From Rhodanobacteraceae bacterium (GTDB lineage: Bacteria; Pseudomonadota; Gammaproteobacteria; Xanthomonadales; Rhodanobacteraceae): a stretch of 64,000 nucleotides of DNA. Below, one piece after another: positions 34,699-45,811 of the stretch. The notes beneath the pieces were generated by a model. That model was not told where the DNA came from and made no database searches. It saw only the letters and a program-made list of their open reading frames with translations. A program made the position numbers and the translations under genes. The number at the start of each line of letters is the position of its first letter. The first letter of the stretch is position 1. The stretch spans positions 1 to 64,000 of the forward strand of contig JAEUPP010000057.1 of NCBI GenBank assembly GCA_016790075.1, given 5' to 3'.

Positions 34699-34849
34699 TG
34701 GAACGGCGCCGCTACGGCTGACTCCGGCGCTGAATCAGACGATTCCTAGGCCAGGGCGCGGCGCAGTCCTGCAGGAGTGCGGCAAGCCCCGTGATATTGT
34801 TTCGGCCCTGTCTGGCCCGTTCAGGGCTGTTTGCGCTCAAGGAATCGTC

Positions 34850-35392
34850 ATGGCACGCGGCATCAACAAAGTCATTCTCGTCGGCAATGTGGGCAAGGAT
34901 CCCGAGACTCGCTATAGCGCGGGTGGCATGGCCGTCACCACAATCAGTGTGGCCACCTCGGAAGCGTGGAAGGACAAGCAGACTGGTGAACAGAAGGAAA
35001 AGACAGAGTGGCACCGGGTCAAGTTCTTCGGCCGCCTGGCCGAGATCGCCGGTGAGTACCTGAAGAAGGGCAGCCAGGTCTATATCGAAGGTTCGCTGCG
35101 TACCGAGGAATACGAAAAGGACGGGGTCAAGCGTTATTCCACCGACATTGTTGCCGCAGAAATGCAGATGCTAGGTGGCCGTCCCGGTGGCGGCGATATG
35201 GAAAGCGCACGCGGCGGTGGTTACGAAGGCGGTGGCTCACGCAGCAGTGGCGGTGGCTACGAAGGCGGCGGTTCCCGCAGTGGCGGTGGCTACGAGCGCG
35301 GCCCCGCGCGCGGTCCGCAGTCCGCACCCGCACGCAGCGCCCCGCAGCCGGTGCAGAACACGGGGTTTGATGATGATGAAATTCCGTTCTGA
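34850..35392 (+). CDS. ssb: Single-stranded DNA-binding protein
   Basis: A 180-residue protein. The ATG at 34850 is preceded by AAGGA. The OB-fold at 1-110 begins [20 protein letters not shown] and contains [20 protein letters not shown] and [12 protein letters not shown] glycine-rich linker at about 115-150 contains three GGGYE-type units in tandem, and the acidic tip DDDEIPF recruits repair and replication partners. The frame is open upstream to 34553, but that stretch is Arg/Pro/Ala-rich and not SSB. Confidence 0.96.
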   Translation: MARGINKVILVGNVGKDPETRYSAGGMAVTTISVATSEAWKDKQTGEQKEKTEWHRVKFFGRLAEIAGEYLKKGSQVYIEGSLRTEEYEKDGVKRYSTDIVAAEMQMLGGRPGGGDMESARGGGYEGGGSRSSGGGYEGGGSRSGGGYERGPARGPQSAPARSAPQPVQNTGFDDDEIPF

Positions 35393-35615
35393 AGCACACG
35401 CCGAGCGATCTGCCGGGTTTTATTGCTGCGGTGCCGCGATGACGATGCAGAAAATCGAGCGGAACGAAACGGTGCCTAATGAGCAAAATCAGCGGCACTA
35501 GTCCGGAAAATTTCACGGCATTGGAAGCGATCGATCAGCCGCTCTCTCCTCGTGCCAACGTCATATCGGCACCAACGGTACCGGCAAGGCACACCTGCTG
35601 AAGGGGGGCCACGCG

Positions 35616-36002
35616 GTGGCCGTCATTGCCATGGGAGAGGGCCAGTCCGGAGGGTTCGCGCGCAGGATTTCCGGTGTGTTCAACCCGTACCAGGCGCGCA
35701 TGGCGCGGCTGATACGGCGTCGACGGGGATTGCCTGCCGCAACCATTGCCATCAGCCGGAATGAGCGGATCAAGCGGAAAGCAGTCATTGACAACAAGGG
35801 CGCTGAAGTTGGCGATGTGCGCGTATATGGTGAGGCGAAGAACGCGCAGGGCGAACGCGACCCGGAGATGCCGGTTCAGTCGAGGGCGAAGCCGGCAAGG
35901 TCGGTGGTTTCTCGAATTGTGAACACCCTCTTGGCCCCCGCAGCTCGACTGCTGATGGGGGCGCGAGAGACTTGCGATGATGCAATACTGATTAAAGTAT
36001 AG
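35616..36002 (+). CDS. Hypothetical ORF downstream of ssb, doubtful
   Basis: A 128-residue basic frame (MAVIAMGEGQSGGFARRISG start, an RLIRRRRG patch, a KGAEVGDVRVYGEAKN middle). The frame continues upstream of the ATG for about 20 codons without a stop. I recognise no family, and there is no clear ribosome site. It lies in an 818-bp gap (35393-36210) that otherwise shows only an AT-rich end at 35990-36020. It may be a decayed gene. Confidence 0.3.
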   Translation: MAVIAMGEGQSGGFARRISGVFNPYQARMARLIRRRRGLPAATIAISRNERIKRKAVIDNKGAEVGDVRVYGEAKNAQGERDPEMPVQSRAKPARSVVSRIVNTLLAPAARLLMGARETCDDAILIKV

Positions 36003-36210
36003 ATAGAAATTATTAAATAAGTATGCGTCGAGGCTTGACTGGTCTCGTCTGCGGCCGCGCCAAGCGGCGTCGCCGGGCGAGTTCAGGCATGGCGCGCCGG
36101 TCCAGCTGCCGTGATAGGGGCGACCTCTGTATCGCGATTCTGTTTATTGGCCGCCTTGCTCGACTCAACTGCTCGTGGCAAGGTCGGTTCCATGATCGAC
36201 GGGGGCGGAC

Positions 36211-37788
<1,578 letters not shown>

Positions 37789-37904
37789 GCGCTGATTCGC
37801 TGCAATTGCCAGCAGGGCGAGTTGCGTGACTTGCTCGGCCGCTGCGTCCGTTCACCAGGGCGGGGGCAATACCAAGTTCACGCGCTTCTGGGGGAGAAGC
37901 CATC

Positions 37905-39389
37905 ATGAAGAGATTGTTGAGTACCGCGGTGCTGGTTCTGAGTAGCTCTTGCGTCTGCGCCGGCCGTATCGGCGATGGGCCAGTTATTGAGCAGCATGTG
38001 GACCAGGCAGCGGCTGAGAGTGGCGCGCTGAACTTCGAGCATCTGTTCGCCGAGGGCGAGCGGCTGTTCGCTGCCAAGTTCAATCTCTACGACGGCCAGG
38101 GGCGTCCGGCCACGACGGGAGCTGGTGCGGCGCGCGTAGCCGGATCGGCACCGCTGTTCATTCGCACTTCGGGGCCGGACGCAAACGCCTGCGCCGGCTG
38201 CCACAACGATCCCTTCCCGGGTGCTGGCGGCGATATCGTGGCCAATGTCTTTGTGCTGGCCCAGGCGCTGGATCCGGTCACTGAATCGGTGTCCGGACAG
38301 TTCAGCAACGAACGCAATACGCTGGGCATGAACGGCAGCGGCGCCATCGAAATGCTGGCCAGGGAAATGACCGCGGCGCTGCACGAACAGCGCAGGCAAC
38401 TGCAGGCGCAAGCGCCGCCGGGGCAGCGCCGCAGTGTGAACCTGGTGGCCAAGGGCGTACGTTTCGGCGAACTGACGGTCAACGAGAGTGGTGCACTGGA
38501 TACGAGCAAGGTGGAAGGTGTGGACGCTGATCTCGTAGTCCGTCCGTTCCATCAGAAGGGTGTGGTCGTCTCGTTGCGCGAGTTCACCAACAACGCGATG
38601 AACCATCATCACGGCATGCAGTCGGTAGAGCGATTCGGCCTGGCCCGCACGAACTCGCGCGACTTCGACAAGGACTCGGTAGAGGACGAACTGAGCGTCG
38701 GGGACATCACGGCGACGACGATCTATCAGGCCGCGCTCAATGTGCCGGGGCAGGTTCTGCCGGATGATCTGCCGGCCTTGCGTGCGGTGATCAAGGGAGA
38801 GCGCACGTTTGCATCGGCTGGCTGTGTCGACTGCCATGTGCCGAGCATGACGCTGTCGCGGCGGGAGTTCGTCGAACCCAACCCCTACAACCCCGCCGGC
38901 AACCTGCGCCCGGCTGATGTGCAGCGCCATGTGAGTTTCGATCTGACGGCGCAAGGGCAGAAGCCGCGCCTGGAGGCAGCCGCAAACGGTGGTGCCATCG
39001 TTCGCGCCTACACTGATCTGAAGCGGCACAATCTGTGTGATGCAACGATCCGCCACTACTGCAATGAGCGAGTGCGCCAGGCCGGTGTTGCGACGGAGCT
39101 TTTCTTGACGCGGAAACTGTGGGACGTCGGCAATTCCGCGCCCTATGGCCATCGTGGGGATCTGACGACGCTTACCGAAGCGATTGACGCCCACGGAGGC
39201 GAGGCGCGGGCGTCGCGCGACGCCTTCTTCGCGTTGCCGCGAGCACAGCGCGATGAAGTCATCGAGTTCCTCAAGTCGCTGCAGGTTCTGCGGCCGGGGA
39301 CGGCGGCGCTGGTGGTTGATACGACCGGCGCCCCGGTGACCGCCGCGCGGCTGGCGGTGCGCCTGCGCGGCGACAGTGCCGGACACTAG
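37905..39389 (+). CDS. Exported di-haem oxidoreductase, putative peroxidase (DHOR family)
   Basis: A 494-residue exported protein with two c-type haem sites, CAGCH at 96-100 and CVDCH at 307-311. A signal peptide at 1-19 ends at a Cys (VLSSSCVCAG), so lipoprotein processing is possible. The FAEGERLFAAKFNLYDGQGR entry and the ELFLTRKLWDVGNSAPYGHRG phrase near residue 400 are typical of the DHOR (DUF1111) group, related to MauG and bacterial peroxidases. Substrate is unknown. Its neighbour is an ASPIC/UnbV protein. Confidence 0.87.
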   Translation: MKRLLSTAVLVLSSSCVCAGRIGDGPVIEQHVDQAAAESGALNFEHLFAEGERLFAAKFNLYDGQGRPATTGAGAARVAGSAPLFIRTSGPDANACAGCHNDPFPGAGGDIVANVFVLAQALDPVTESVSGQFSNERNTLGMNGSGAIEMLAREMTAALHEQRRQLQAQAPPGQRRSVNLVAKGVRFGELTVNESGALDTSKVEGVDADLVVRPFHQKGVVVSLREFTNNAMNHHHGMQSVERFGLARTNSRDFDKDSVEDELSVGDITATTIYQAALNVPGQVLPDDLPALRAVIKGERTFASAGCVDCHVPSMTLSRREFVEPNPYNPAGNLRPADVQRHVSFDLTAQGQKPRLEAAANGGAIVRAYTDLKRHNLCDATIRHYCNERVRQAGVATELFLTRKLWDVGNSAPYGHRGDLTTLTEAIDAHGGEARASRDAFFALPRAQRDEVIEFLKSLQVLRPGTAALVVDTTGAPVTAARLAVRLRGDSAGH

Positions 39390-39402
39390 GACCAGGTTCC
39401 TG

Positions 39403-39447
39403 GATGCGAACACTGGCGGCCCCTTCTGCGCAGCCAGTGTTCGCATC
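39403..39447. terminator. Perfect 15-bp inverted repeat after the di-haem gene
   Basis: GATGCGAACACTGGC (39403-39417) and its exact complement GCCAGTGTTCGCATC (39433-39447) enclose a 15-base loop, 14 bp after the di-haem gene stop. A T-rich stretch begins about 15 bp further on (ACTTTTTAACTATTTATT), so termination is the simplest reading, but the gap before the T-run is longer than usual. The rest of the 214-bp gap holds nothing else I can support. Confidence 0.55.
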
Positions 39448-39603
39448 GACAGTCACGAATTACTTTTTAACTATTTATTGAAAGATGCTGCGGCTCGTTT
39501 CGCTCAGACTCCTCGCCGTAGCGCCGCTAAGTGTTTTCGCTGCGCCTGGCCTGGCGCAAAAAAACGGCCCGGAATTCCTGCAACGTGTTTTCCGGAAACC
39601 ACA

Positions 39604-41052
39604 CTAGTACGTTCGATTTCCGACGAATGCCAGGCTTCGCAGCCACATGCCTGGACCTTCGGTGGCCCGTTTCTGGATGAACGTAATGAGCTCATGGTCT
39701 GCACTCAGCTCGCCATCACCATCCAGGTCGATGAAGAATGAGTCGAGGTGGACCTGTTTGGCCTCGAGTTTCAGCCACTGGCGCCGTGACGGGTCGTAGG
39801 TGGTGAGGCGCAGTCGCTGTCCATCGAGGTAGACGAAACCCACGCTCTGCTCGCCAGAATCGTAGGTAACGCTGTATATCCCTGCGTACTTTCGCCAGCT
39901 GGCGGGAGGTGTTTCGCTCGAACCGCTGTCGGGCCAGGAGACATTCAACGTTTCCTTGATCAGGCACTGGGAAATCTCACCGGCACCACCCTCGCCGTTG
40001 GTAAGGGTGCTGACCGAGAACCCGTCTGCAGGGATCAGCAGCAGGCTCGCCGCCCAGCCCGGGGTTCGGCCGCCGTGATGCACGAACTGCGTGCCGCCGA
40101 TATCGGTGATGAACGTGCCGAAACCGTATTTGTCGCCGGATGGCAGATAAGTGTCCAGGCTGGGCGAGAGGATCGCCTGTGCGGACGAGGGCGACAGCGT
40201 ATTGCCGCCGTCACTCATCAACATGATGCTCCAGCGCGCCATGTCGCCGGCCGTTGTGAACGCGTCGCCGGCCGGAAAGCTCCAGCCGCACTGATAGGCA
40301 TCCGGTGGCAACGACACGATCTGACCAGATGCATTCCCGACGTGGCCGTGGCTGACGTTGCCATAGGCCATGGCATCTTCCACGCGCAGCATCGTCTGCA
40401 TCATCCCGGCACGGTGCCATACGCGATCACGTATCAGGCTTGTGTAGGGCATATGAGCGGCCCGCTCAGCAACAAGGCCGGCAAGCGAATAGCCGTCGTT
40501 GGAGTAGTTCCAGATGGCGCCTGGGCGCGAAAACAACTTCGTTCCGCTCAAGGCAGCAGCTCTTGCCGACAGCGTGTTGTCGTCGGTGACGCAATTTTCG
40601 GTGCTGTCGCTGTTGGGCAGACCGGAGCTGTGATCGAGCAGATGATGCAGCGTGATCTGATTCGTCCGCCAGGCGCCGGCAAGCCTCAGCTCCGGTACCC
40701 AGCGCGCGAGGCTGTCGTCGAGTTGCAGGCGGCCTTCGTCCTTCTGTGTCAGCAATGCTGCGGCGGTCATCATTTTTTGCGTGGAACCCGCACGGAAAAG
40801 CGTGTTGGCGTCGGTCGGTCGTCCAAGGGAGGTACTCGTGACTCCGTAACCTTTCTGGAATACCAGTTGGCGATCAACGACGACAGACACCTGTGCGCCG
40901 GGAACCGCATCGGACAGAAACGCGCTCACGCATTTGTCCGCGACTCGCTCCCAGATCGTGGTTGATGTGGCGCTTGCATTGCCGGCAAACAGGGCCAGCA
41001 GGCTGCTGACGGCCAGGCGCAAATGGAGTGTAGGTACTGAGTCAACTTGCAC
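39604..41052 (-). CDS. Exported serine hydrolase, class C beta-lactamase/PBP-like
   Basis: A 482-residue exported hydrolase. I start at the GTG at 41052 because it has CGGAG six bases upstream and begins a signal peptide (QVDSVPTLHLRLAVSSLLAL, then FAGNASA). An ATG at 41109 would add 19 residues and has no ribosome site. Catalytic motifs: S-T-Q-K at residues 90-93 (FRAGSTQKM), the Tyr-Ser-Asn motif in WNYSNDGYSLAG, and HHGGRTPG as the third box. The last 120 residues form a separate beta domain (YAGIYSVTYDS, LRLTTYDPS). It probably acts on peptides, esters or peptidoglycan rather than beta-lactams. Confidence 0.87.
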   Translation of the reverse strand: MQVDSVPTLHLRLAVSSLLALFAGNASATSTTIWERVADKCVSAFLSDAVPGAQVSVVVDRQLVFQKGYGVTSTSLGRPTDANTLFRAGSTQKMMTAAALLTQKDEGRLQLDDSLARWVPELRLAGAWRTNQITLHHLLDHSSGLPNSDSTENCVTDDNTLSARAAALSGTKLFSRPGAIWNYSNDGYSLAGLVAERAAHMPYTSLIRDRVWHRAGMMQTMLRVEDAMAYGNVSHGHVGNASGQIVSLPPDAYQCGWSFPAGDAFTTAGDMARWSIMLMSDGGNTLSPSSAQAILSPSLDTYLPSGDKYGFGTFITDIGGTQFVHHGGRTPGWAASLLLIPADGFSVSTLTNGEGGAGEISQCLIKETLNVSWPDSGSSETPPASWRKYAGIYSVTYDSGEQSVGFVYLDGQRLRLTTYDPSRRQWLKLEAKQVHLDSFFIDLDGDGELSADHELITFIQKRATEGPGMWLRSLAFVGNRTY

Positions 41053-41248
41053 GACGCGCTCCGTATAGACAGATGACTGCAGCCTAATCGCGAGGAATGA
41101 GCGCCACATCGGTGTGTTGTCACGACCTGGGGCATGACAAAACGCACAGAAGGCGACGCGCTCAATATCGCGCGCCGTAGGGCAATGCCGGAACGCGCTA
41201 CCGGCCCGGAAACGGCGCCCGCTGAAGGGCTGGTCCGGGCAGCTTCGC

Positions 41249-41905
41249 TCAGATCAGGCCGAGGTCCAGCGCTCGTAGCAACGCCTGGGTCCTATTGCGC
41301 ACACCGAGTTTCGAGAGGATCGTCGATACGTGGTTGCGCACGGTCCCCTCGCTGCACGCCAATGCGTTGGCCACATCACGATTCGACAGCCCGGTGCCCA
41401 GCAGGCGCAGTACTTCACACTCACGCCTGGTCAATGCGGATGTTCGGCCGGCCGATTCGAAGCGTTGTGGCAGTTTGGACAGGCCCTCGGCAATGCGCTC
41501 GGTAATCGCGGGCAACAGATAGCTTTCACCACATGCCAGCCGCCGGATCGCACAGGCCAGCGTTTCGGCCGATGAATCCTTGAGCAGATACCCCTTGGCG
41601 CCCGAACACAGGCCTTCGATCATCGCTGCATCGTCATTGAACGTGGTCAGCAGCAGGATCGGAACGTCAATGCCGCGGCGTGCCGCTTCAGCGAGCAGCT
41701 GAATTCCCGAAAGGCGCGGCATACGCACATCGATCACCGCAACATCGGGCGCGTGCTCCTCGATCGCAGCCAGTGCCTCGACCCCATCGGCAGCGCAGGC
41801 TACCACCACGATGTCCGTGTTGAGTGCGAGTAGCCCACTCAAGCCTTGACGCATCAGCGTCTGGTCGTCGGCAATGACAACGCGGATGGGGGGCTGTCGC
41901 GTCAT
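41249..41905 (-). CDS. NarL/LuxR-family response regulator
   Basis: A 218-residue regulator. The ATG at 41905 overlaps the kinase stop (ATGA). The receiver domain has ADD at 12-14, phospho-acceptor Asp59 in VAVIDVRMP, Thr87-Thr88 and Lys109. The helix-turn-helix at about 155-210 includes LTRRECEVLRLLGTGLSNRD and SEGTVRNHVSTILSKLGV. It pairs with the DesK-like kinase upstream. Direct targets are not evident; the divergent WxcM and serine hydrolase genes are its neighbours. Confidence 0.93.
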   Translation of the reverse strand: MTRQPPIRVVIADDQTLMRQGLSGLLALNTDIVVVACAADGVEALAAIEEHAPDVAVIDVRMPRLSGIQLLAEAARRGIDVPILLLTTFNDDAAMIEGLCSGAKGYLLKDSSAETLACAIRRLACGESYLLPAITERIAEGLSKLPQRFESAGRTSALTRRECEVLRLLGTGLSNRDVANALACSEGTVRNHVSTILSKLGVRNRTQALLRALDLGLI

Positions 41906-43041
41906 CGCCCGCCCAGCGGAATCGAAGCCAGCACGGTGAAACCTTGTCCTGGATTGCTGCAGATCGTCAATTGCCCACCACATAGCTCGGCGCGTTCGCG
42001 CATTCCCGTCAAACCCATGCCCCACTTCGGCGACTCGCAGCCTCTGCCGTTGTCGGCAATCCTAAGACGCACGGTAGCCTTGTCATGGTCAAGGTTGATA
42101 TTCAGCGTGGTTGCGTCGGCATGCTTGATCGCGTTGGTCAGGCTCTCCTGGGCAATCCGGAACAGCGTCATTTCCACCGTGCCGGAAAGCGCCGGAAAAG
42201 CATCAGCCAGCACGATGACAACCGTCGGCTTGACGATGCTGCCGACCAGGTTGTGCAACTGCTCGTGCAGAGCAAGCCGGTCCTGGGGCCGTCTGGCGTC
42301 CACGACGCAACGCAGCTCCGCCAGCGACCGCTTTACCGAGACCAGTGCGTTGGCAAGCCATTCGTTCTGGGCCTGATCCGAATGCCGCAATGCCAGGTCG
42401 AGCTGCGTACGCAGTGCCGTAAGGTGATGTCCCAGGCTGTCGTGCAGCTCGCGCGACAGCTCTTGCCGCTCCTGCAGACGCGCGTTTTCCGATAACTGAT
42501 GCTGGGTGGCCGTCAGCTCCGCTCGCAGCTCGCCTTCCGACGCCAGCAGCAGCCCCGCCGAGAATGCGAACGTAAGGAACACGAGGGTTGAACTCATGTC
42601 GATGAGTTGCGCACGCGTTGCCGGATCGGCCAGCAGTCGGTGGTAATCCGGCGCCTCCAGCGGCAGGTAGGCGACGTATACGGCCAGTACGACGGCGCAC
42701 AGCAGGGCGAACCACAGACCTGCCCGGCGCCGCGTCATTACCAGAGGCAGCTCGAATACGATGACGAACAGCAGTTCGACGGCGACCACCAGCCCGGTCA
42801 CCAGCTGCACACCGACAAGTGCCGAAGCCAGCACGGGATGTACGTGTTTTCCCGCTGCCCGGGTAAGGAACCAGAACGATGTGCAGGTTGCCGTGATCAG
42901 CAACAGGCCGGTAATGCGGTAGAACCAGCCGGACCAGACCGATTCGCCCTGCGCAAGCACGATCGGCAAGGCGCCCACCAACATGGCCGCGACCGAGATG
43001 ACCCGTAGCACGAAGCGCGCATCAATCCTGCTGGTCTGCAT
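41902..43041 (-). CDS. DesK/NarX-type sensor histidine kinase
   Basis: A 379-residue membrane kinase. The ATG at 43041 is chosen because the hydrophobic part begins soon after; the frame is open to 43119. Five or six membrane helices lie at about 10-165. A dimerisation domain (HisKA_3) has His200 in SRELHDSLGHHLTAL, and a short HATPase ends it with IADNGRG and GMGLTGMRERAELCGG. There is no large periplasmic domain, so the signal is probably sensed within the membrane. It is co-transcribed with the regulator. Confidence 0.92.
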   Translation of the reverse strand: MQTSRIDARFVLRVISVAAMLVGALPIVLAQGESVWSGWFYRITGLLLITATCTSFWFLTRAAGKHVHPVLASALVGVQLVTGLVVAVELLFVIVFELPLVMTRRRAGLWFALLCAVVLAVYVAYLPLEAPDYHRLLADPATRAQLIDMSSTLVFLTFAFSAGLLLASEGELRAELTATQHQLSENARLQERQELSRELHDSLGHHLTALRTQLDLALRHSDQAQNEWLANALVSVKRSLAELRCVVDARRPQDRLALHEQLHNLVGSIVKPTVVIVLADAFPALSGTVEMTLFRIAQESLTNAIKHADATTLNINLDHDKATVRLRIADNGRGCESPKWGMGLTGMRERAELCGGQLTICSNPGQGFTVLASIPLGGR

Positions 43042-43227
43042 TGGCTGCTCTACCGCCGTTCCCCCGATGATCGTGGCCTTCGCTCCGCCGCCATGATGGT
43101 TGATTCGCTGCGGCAACAATTATTGTCTGGTACGGTGTTTCGCTCCACGCACCGGATCGGAACAGGTTTTGCGCGGTGGGCGGCCGGGTTTCGTCCGGCT
43201 GCGTACGTCTGTGCGCAGACCTATGCT

Positions 43228-44178
43228 TCAGCCCGCAGCCCCAGTCTGTTTGAGTGCAACGAAGCGATCGTAGTCGCGCACATAATCGTCGGCTTCGTAG
43301 TGGTGCGAGGCGAATACCAGCAGTACCGCATCGCTCGAATACTTGTACTGGATGCCCCAGACCATGGGTGGCATATGTACGCCGAGTTCAGGGCTGTCGA
43401 GTGTGAATTCCTGGCGGCGTTCGCCGTCGTCGACAACGACGGCGACGCTGCCTTTGACGCAGATCAGGAATTCGTGGCAGGTCAGATGGGCGTGCTCTCC
43501 GCGTGTTTCGGCGCTGGGTACGTCGTAGATCACGAAGTAACGCCGTACCGGAAATGGGATGTCGTCCGGAAACTCGCCTACGCTGAGATTGCCGCGTAGA
43601 TCGCTGACCTGGCGCAGCCGGTGCAGAGTGACGCCGCGCACTTCCGTGGCCGTGATACCCGGCGTGGACGGAAACGCGGTCACGCCGCCAGGTTTGCCGG
43701 TCTGCTGCTTGCTCGACGATACATAGCCCGTGATGCGCGCCGGGTTGCCGACGACGATGGCATGTGGCGGTACCGAGCGCGTGACGACAGCGCCGGCGCC
43801 TACCATTGCGTATTGGCCTATCGTAACGCCCGGCAGTATGGTGGCATTGGCGCCGATCGAGGCGCCGCGGCCTATCGTCGTCTGCGTGAAGTGTTGTGGA
43901 TACTGTTTGCTGCGCGGGAACGGATCGTTGGTGAAGGTCGCGTTGGGGCCGATGAATACATCGTCTTCGATGCGCAGGCCGTCCCAAAGCTGCACGCCGC
44001 ATTTGATCGTGACGCGATCGCCGATGACGACGTCGTTTTCAATAAAGACGTGATCGCAGACGTTGCAGTCCGCGCCTATACGTGCGCCCGGCAGCACGTG
44101 GGCGAACGCCCAGATGCGCGTGCCGGTGCCCACAGTATGGCTTTCGCACAAGCCTTGTGGATGGACATAGTGGCTCAT
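43228..44178 (-). CDS. WxcM-like fusion: hexapeptide acyltransferase plus sugar 3,4-ketoisomerase
   Basis: A 316-residue two-domain enzyme. The ATG at 44178 overlaps the stop of the upstream gene by four bases. Residues 1-155 form a left-handed beta-helix with hexapeptide repeats (ARIGADCNVCDHVFIEND, TTIGRGASIGANATILPGVT, VVGNPARITGYV), as in sugar N-acyltransferases. Residues about 175-316 are a cupin of the FdtA/WxcM C-terminal type (RRYFVIYDVPSAETRGEHAH, CHEFLICVKGSVAVVVDDG, HMPPMVWGIQYKYS). Such fusions make acetamido-dideoxy sugars on dTDP carriers for lipopolysaccharide or S-layer glycans. No aminotransferase or glycosyltransferase lies nearby. Confidence 0.9.
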   Translation of the reverse strand: MSHYVHPQGLCESHTVGTGTRIWAFAHVLPGARIGADCNVCDHVFIENDVVIGDRVTIKCGVQLWDGLRIEDDVFIGPNATFTNDPFPRSKQYPQHFTQTTIGRGASIGANATILPGVTIGQYAMVGAGAVVTRSVPPHAIVVGNPARITGYVSSSKQQTGKPGGVTAFPSTPGITATEVRGVTLHRLRQVSDLRGNLSVGEFPDDIPFPVRRYFVIYDVPSAETRGEHAHLTCHEFLICVKGSVAVVVDDGERRQEFTLDSPELGVHMPPMVWGIQYKYSSDAVLLVFASHHYEADDYVRDYDRFVALKQTGAAG

Positions 44179-45677
44179 GGCGAGACTTCCCGCTGATCCT
44201 GCGGCAGCAACTGCAGACCTTCGTGCGCTGTCAGCAGCGCCCGCTCTCCGCTGCACCAGGCCTGCGCATATTGGCCAAAGTAGCGATTGCAGAAACGCGC
44301 ATCGTCGGGATCATCGACGAAGCCCAGCGGCAGCCCGGGAAACGGTGCCAGGCAGGCTAACCTGCCGGATTGTTCCAGGAGGTTGGCGCCGCTGTCGTCA
44401 AGTATCTCGATACGCATGCCCAGACCGCGGCATTGCAGCTCGTCGGCATAGACCGGAAGCAGGGGGCAGCAGAGCGCAAGGTAACTGAGTCCGCCCGCGT
44501 CGCCGCCACAGGCCGATACCATGAGCCTGTTCTTGACCCTGGCGTAGACCTGCTCGATGTCGTGGGCGACTGGTGCAGCGCCGGTCGCGAGCACGGTCTT
44601 CAGGGTCAAGAGCTTGTGTGTGGCACGTGGTTCCAGCGCTGAGGCCGCAAAACGCGCCAGCGCGGCGCTATCGGTTGCGATCACGCTGATCGCTTGCTCG
44701 TCGACCAGATCCCAGGCCGAGGCATGGGCGAGGTCAAAGCTGGTATCGGTCAATACCAGGGTCGAGCCCGCTGCCAGCGCCGAGGTCAGCCAATGCCAAT
44801 ACGGGGTATGCGGTGCGGCCGCGTGCAGCACGCGGTCCTCGCGCTTGAGGTCTACCTGCAGGACGAGATCCTTGAGGTGCTGGATCAGGGTGCCGCCGGC
44901 CGAATGCAGGCTGATTTCATCGTCATCGCGCAGCAGGGCATACAGCGGCTGTTCGAAACCTGCGGCCTCGAACGTGAGCACTGGCGCGTTGCCTGTCTGC
45001 AGCTCGCTCCACGGGGTTGCGGTGGCGTCTGCCGTACCGACCGCGATGCATGCAATGCCGTCGAGGTTCAGATCGTTGCGCGCCAATACGGCGCTGGTCG
45101 CGACTACCGTATGCGGCGCGAGCTTGCGCAGTGCGGTATTGAGCCGGGACGCCTCGGCATGCGGCGGCAGTGCCGACCAGACAGCGCCTATGGCGACACT
45201 CGCGAGCATTGCGATCACGGCTTCGCTGCCATGATCGAGCAGGCCGACGATGCAGTGACCTGGCTTGACGCCTGAGCCGCGCAGTGCAGCGGCCACGCGA
45301 GCGACCTGTTGCTGCAGTTGCGCGTAGCTGGTCTCCTGCCACTGCCCTGCTGCGTCGCGCACGATCAGTGCAGTGCGATCGTCCCGGAAACGCAGCAGGT
45401 TCTGTGCGGCATTGAGGCGCGCTCCCGGAAACCAGCGTGTACCGCCAAGATGCTTGCCGGCGACCAGTACCTCATGGAAGGTGCCGGTTGAACGGATACC
45501 GCAGAACTCCCAGACCAGCGGCCAGAAACGTTCCGGGTGGTGGATCGAGAAATCGTAGATGGCGGCATAGTTGCGCAGATCTTCGTTGCCGGTCTGCTCG
45601 CGCGCATAGCGCACAAAACGGTTGAGATTCGCGCGTTCCACACGCTCCGGGCTGGGTTCCCAGATCGGCTTTTTCAT
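44175..45677 (-). CDS. Degenerate acetoacetyl-CoA-synthetase-like protein lacking the ATP-binding P-loop
   Basis: A 500-residue protein with a clear acetoacetyl-CoA synthetase N-terminus (MKKPIWEPSPERVERANLNR, FHHPERFW-like IHHPERFWPLVWEFCGI at 45-61, FPGARLNAAQNLL at 83-95). The adenylating core has decayed. At about 253-262 the frame runs DEISLHSAGG, where active relatives have SSGTTGLPK and its flanks before an HGG, so the P-loop is missing. The WxxGD aspartate is replaced in WCSGE. It ends about 150 residues early, without the C-terminal catalytic-lysine domain. The frame is intact and overlaps the WxcM-like gene by four bases, which suggests a kept, non-catalytic or altered role. Confidence 0.8.
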   Translation of the reverse strand: MKKPIWEPSPERVERANLNRFVRYAREQTGNEDLRNYAAIYDFSIHHPERFWPLVWEFCGIRSTGTFHEVLVAGKHLGGTRWFPGARLNAAQNLLRFRDDRTALIVRDAAGQWQETSYAQLQQQVARVAAALRGSGVKPGHCIVGLLDHGSEAVIAMLASVAIGAVWSALPPHAEASRLNTALRKLAPHTVVATSAVLARNDLNLDGIACIAVGTADATATPWSELQTGNAPVLTFEAAGFEQPLYALLRDDDEISLHSAGGTLIQHLKDLVLQVDLKREDRVLHAAAPHTPYWHWLTSALAAGSTLVLTDTSFDLAHASAWDLVDEQAISVIATDSAALARFAASALEPRATHKLLTLKTVLATGAAPVAHDIEQVYARVKNRLMVSACGGDAGGLSYLALCCPLLPVYADELQCRGLGMRIEILDDSGANLLEQSGRLACLAPFPGLPLGFVDDPDDARFCNRYFGQYAQAWCSGERALLTAHEGLQLLPQDQREVSP

Positions 45678-45811
45678 GATTCCTTGCCTTGTCTTCCCTG
45701 TATTGCTGCGGGCAACCGCGACGCGGTGCGTGTGCAGTTTGCCAGAGCTGCCGCGCGTATGCTGCAGGCGCGGAGGCGCCTGGTGTGTTCATATAAGTGA
45801 GGAGATAAGGC

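Noticed and set aside
37878..39446. A 522-codon minus-strand frame opposite the di-haem gene
   Set aside because: The plus strand has two haem motifs and a signal peptide; the minus frame has no recognisable features.
39604..41052. Reading the serine hydrolase as an antibiotic-resistance AmpC
   Set aside because: It has the fold motifs (SxxK, YSN, HHGG) but an extra C-terminal domain and a family-wide likeness to peptidase/esterase relatives; the AmpC-typical KTG box is not kept.
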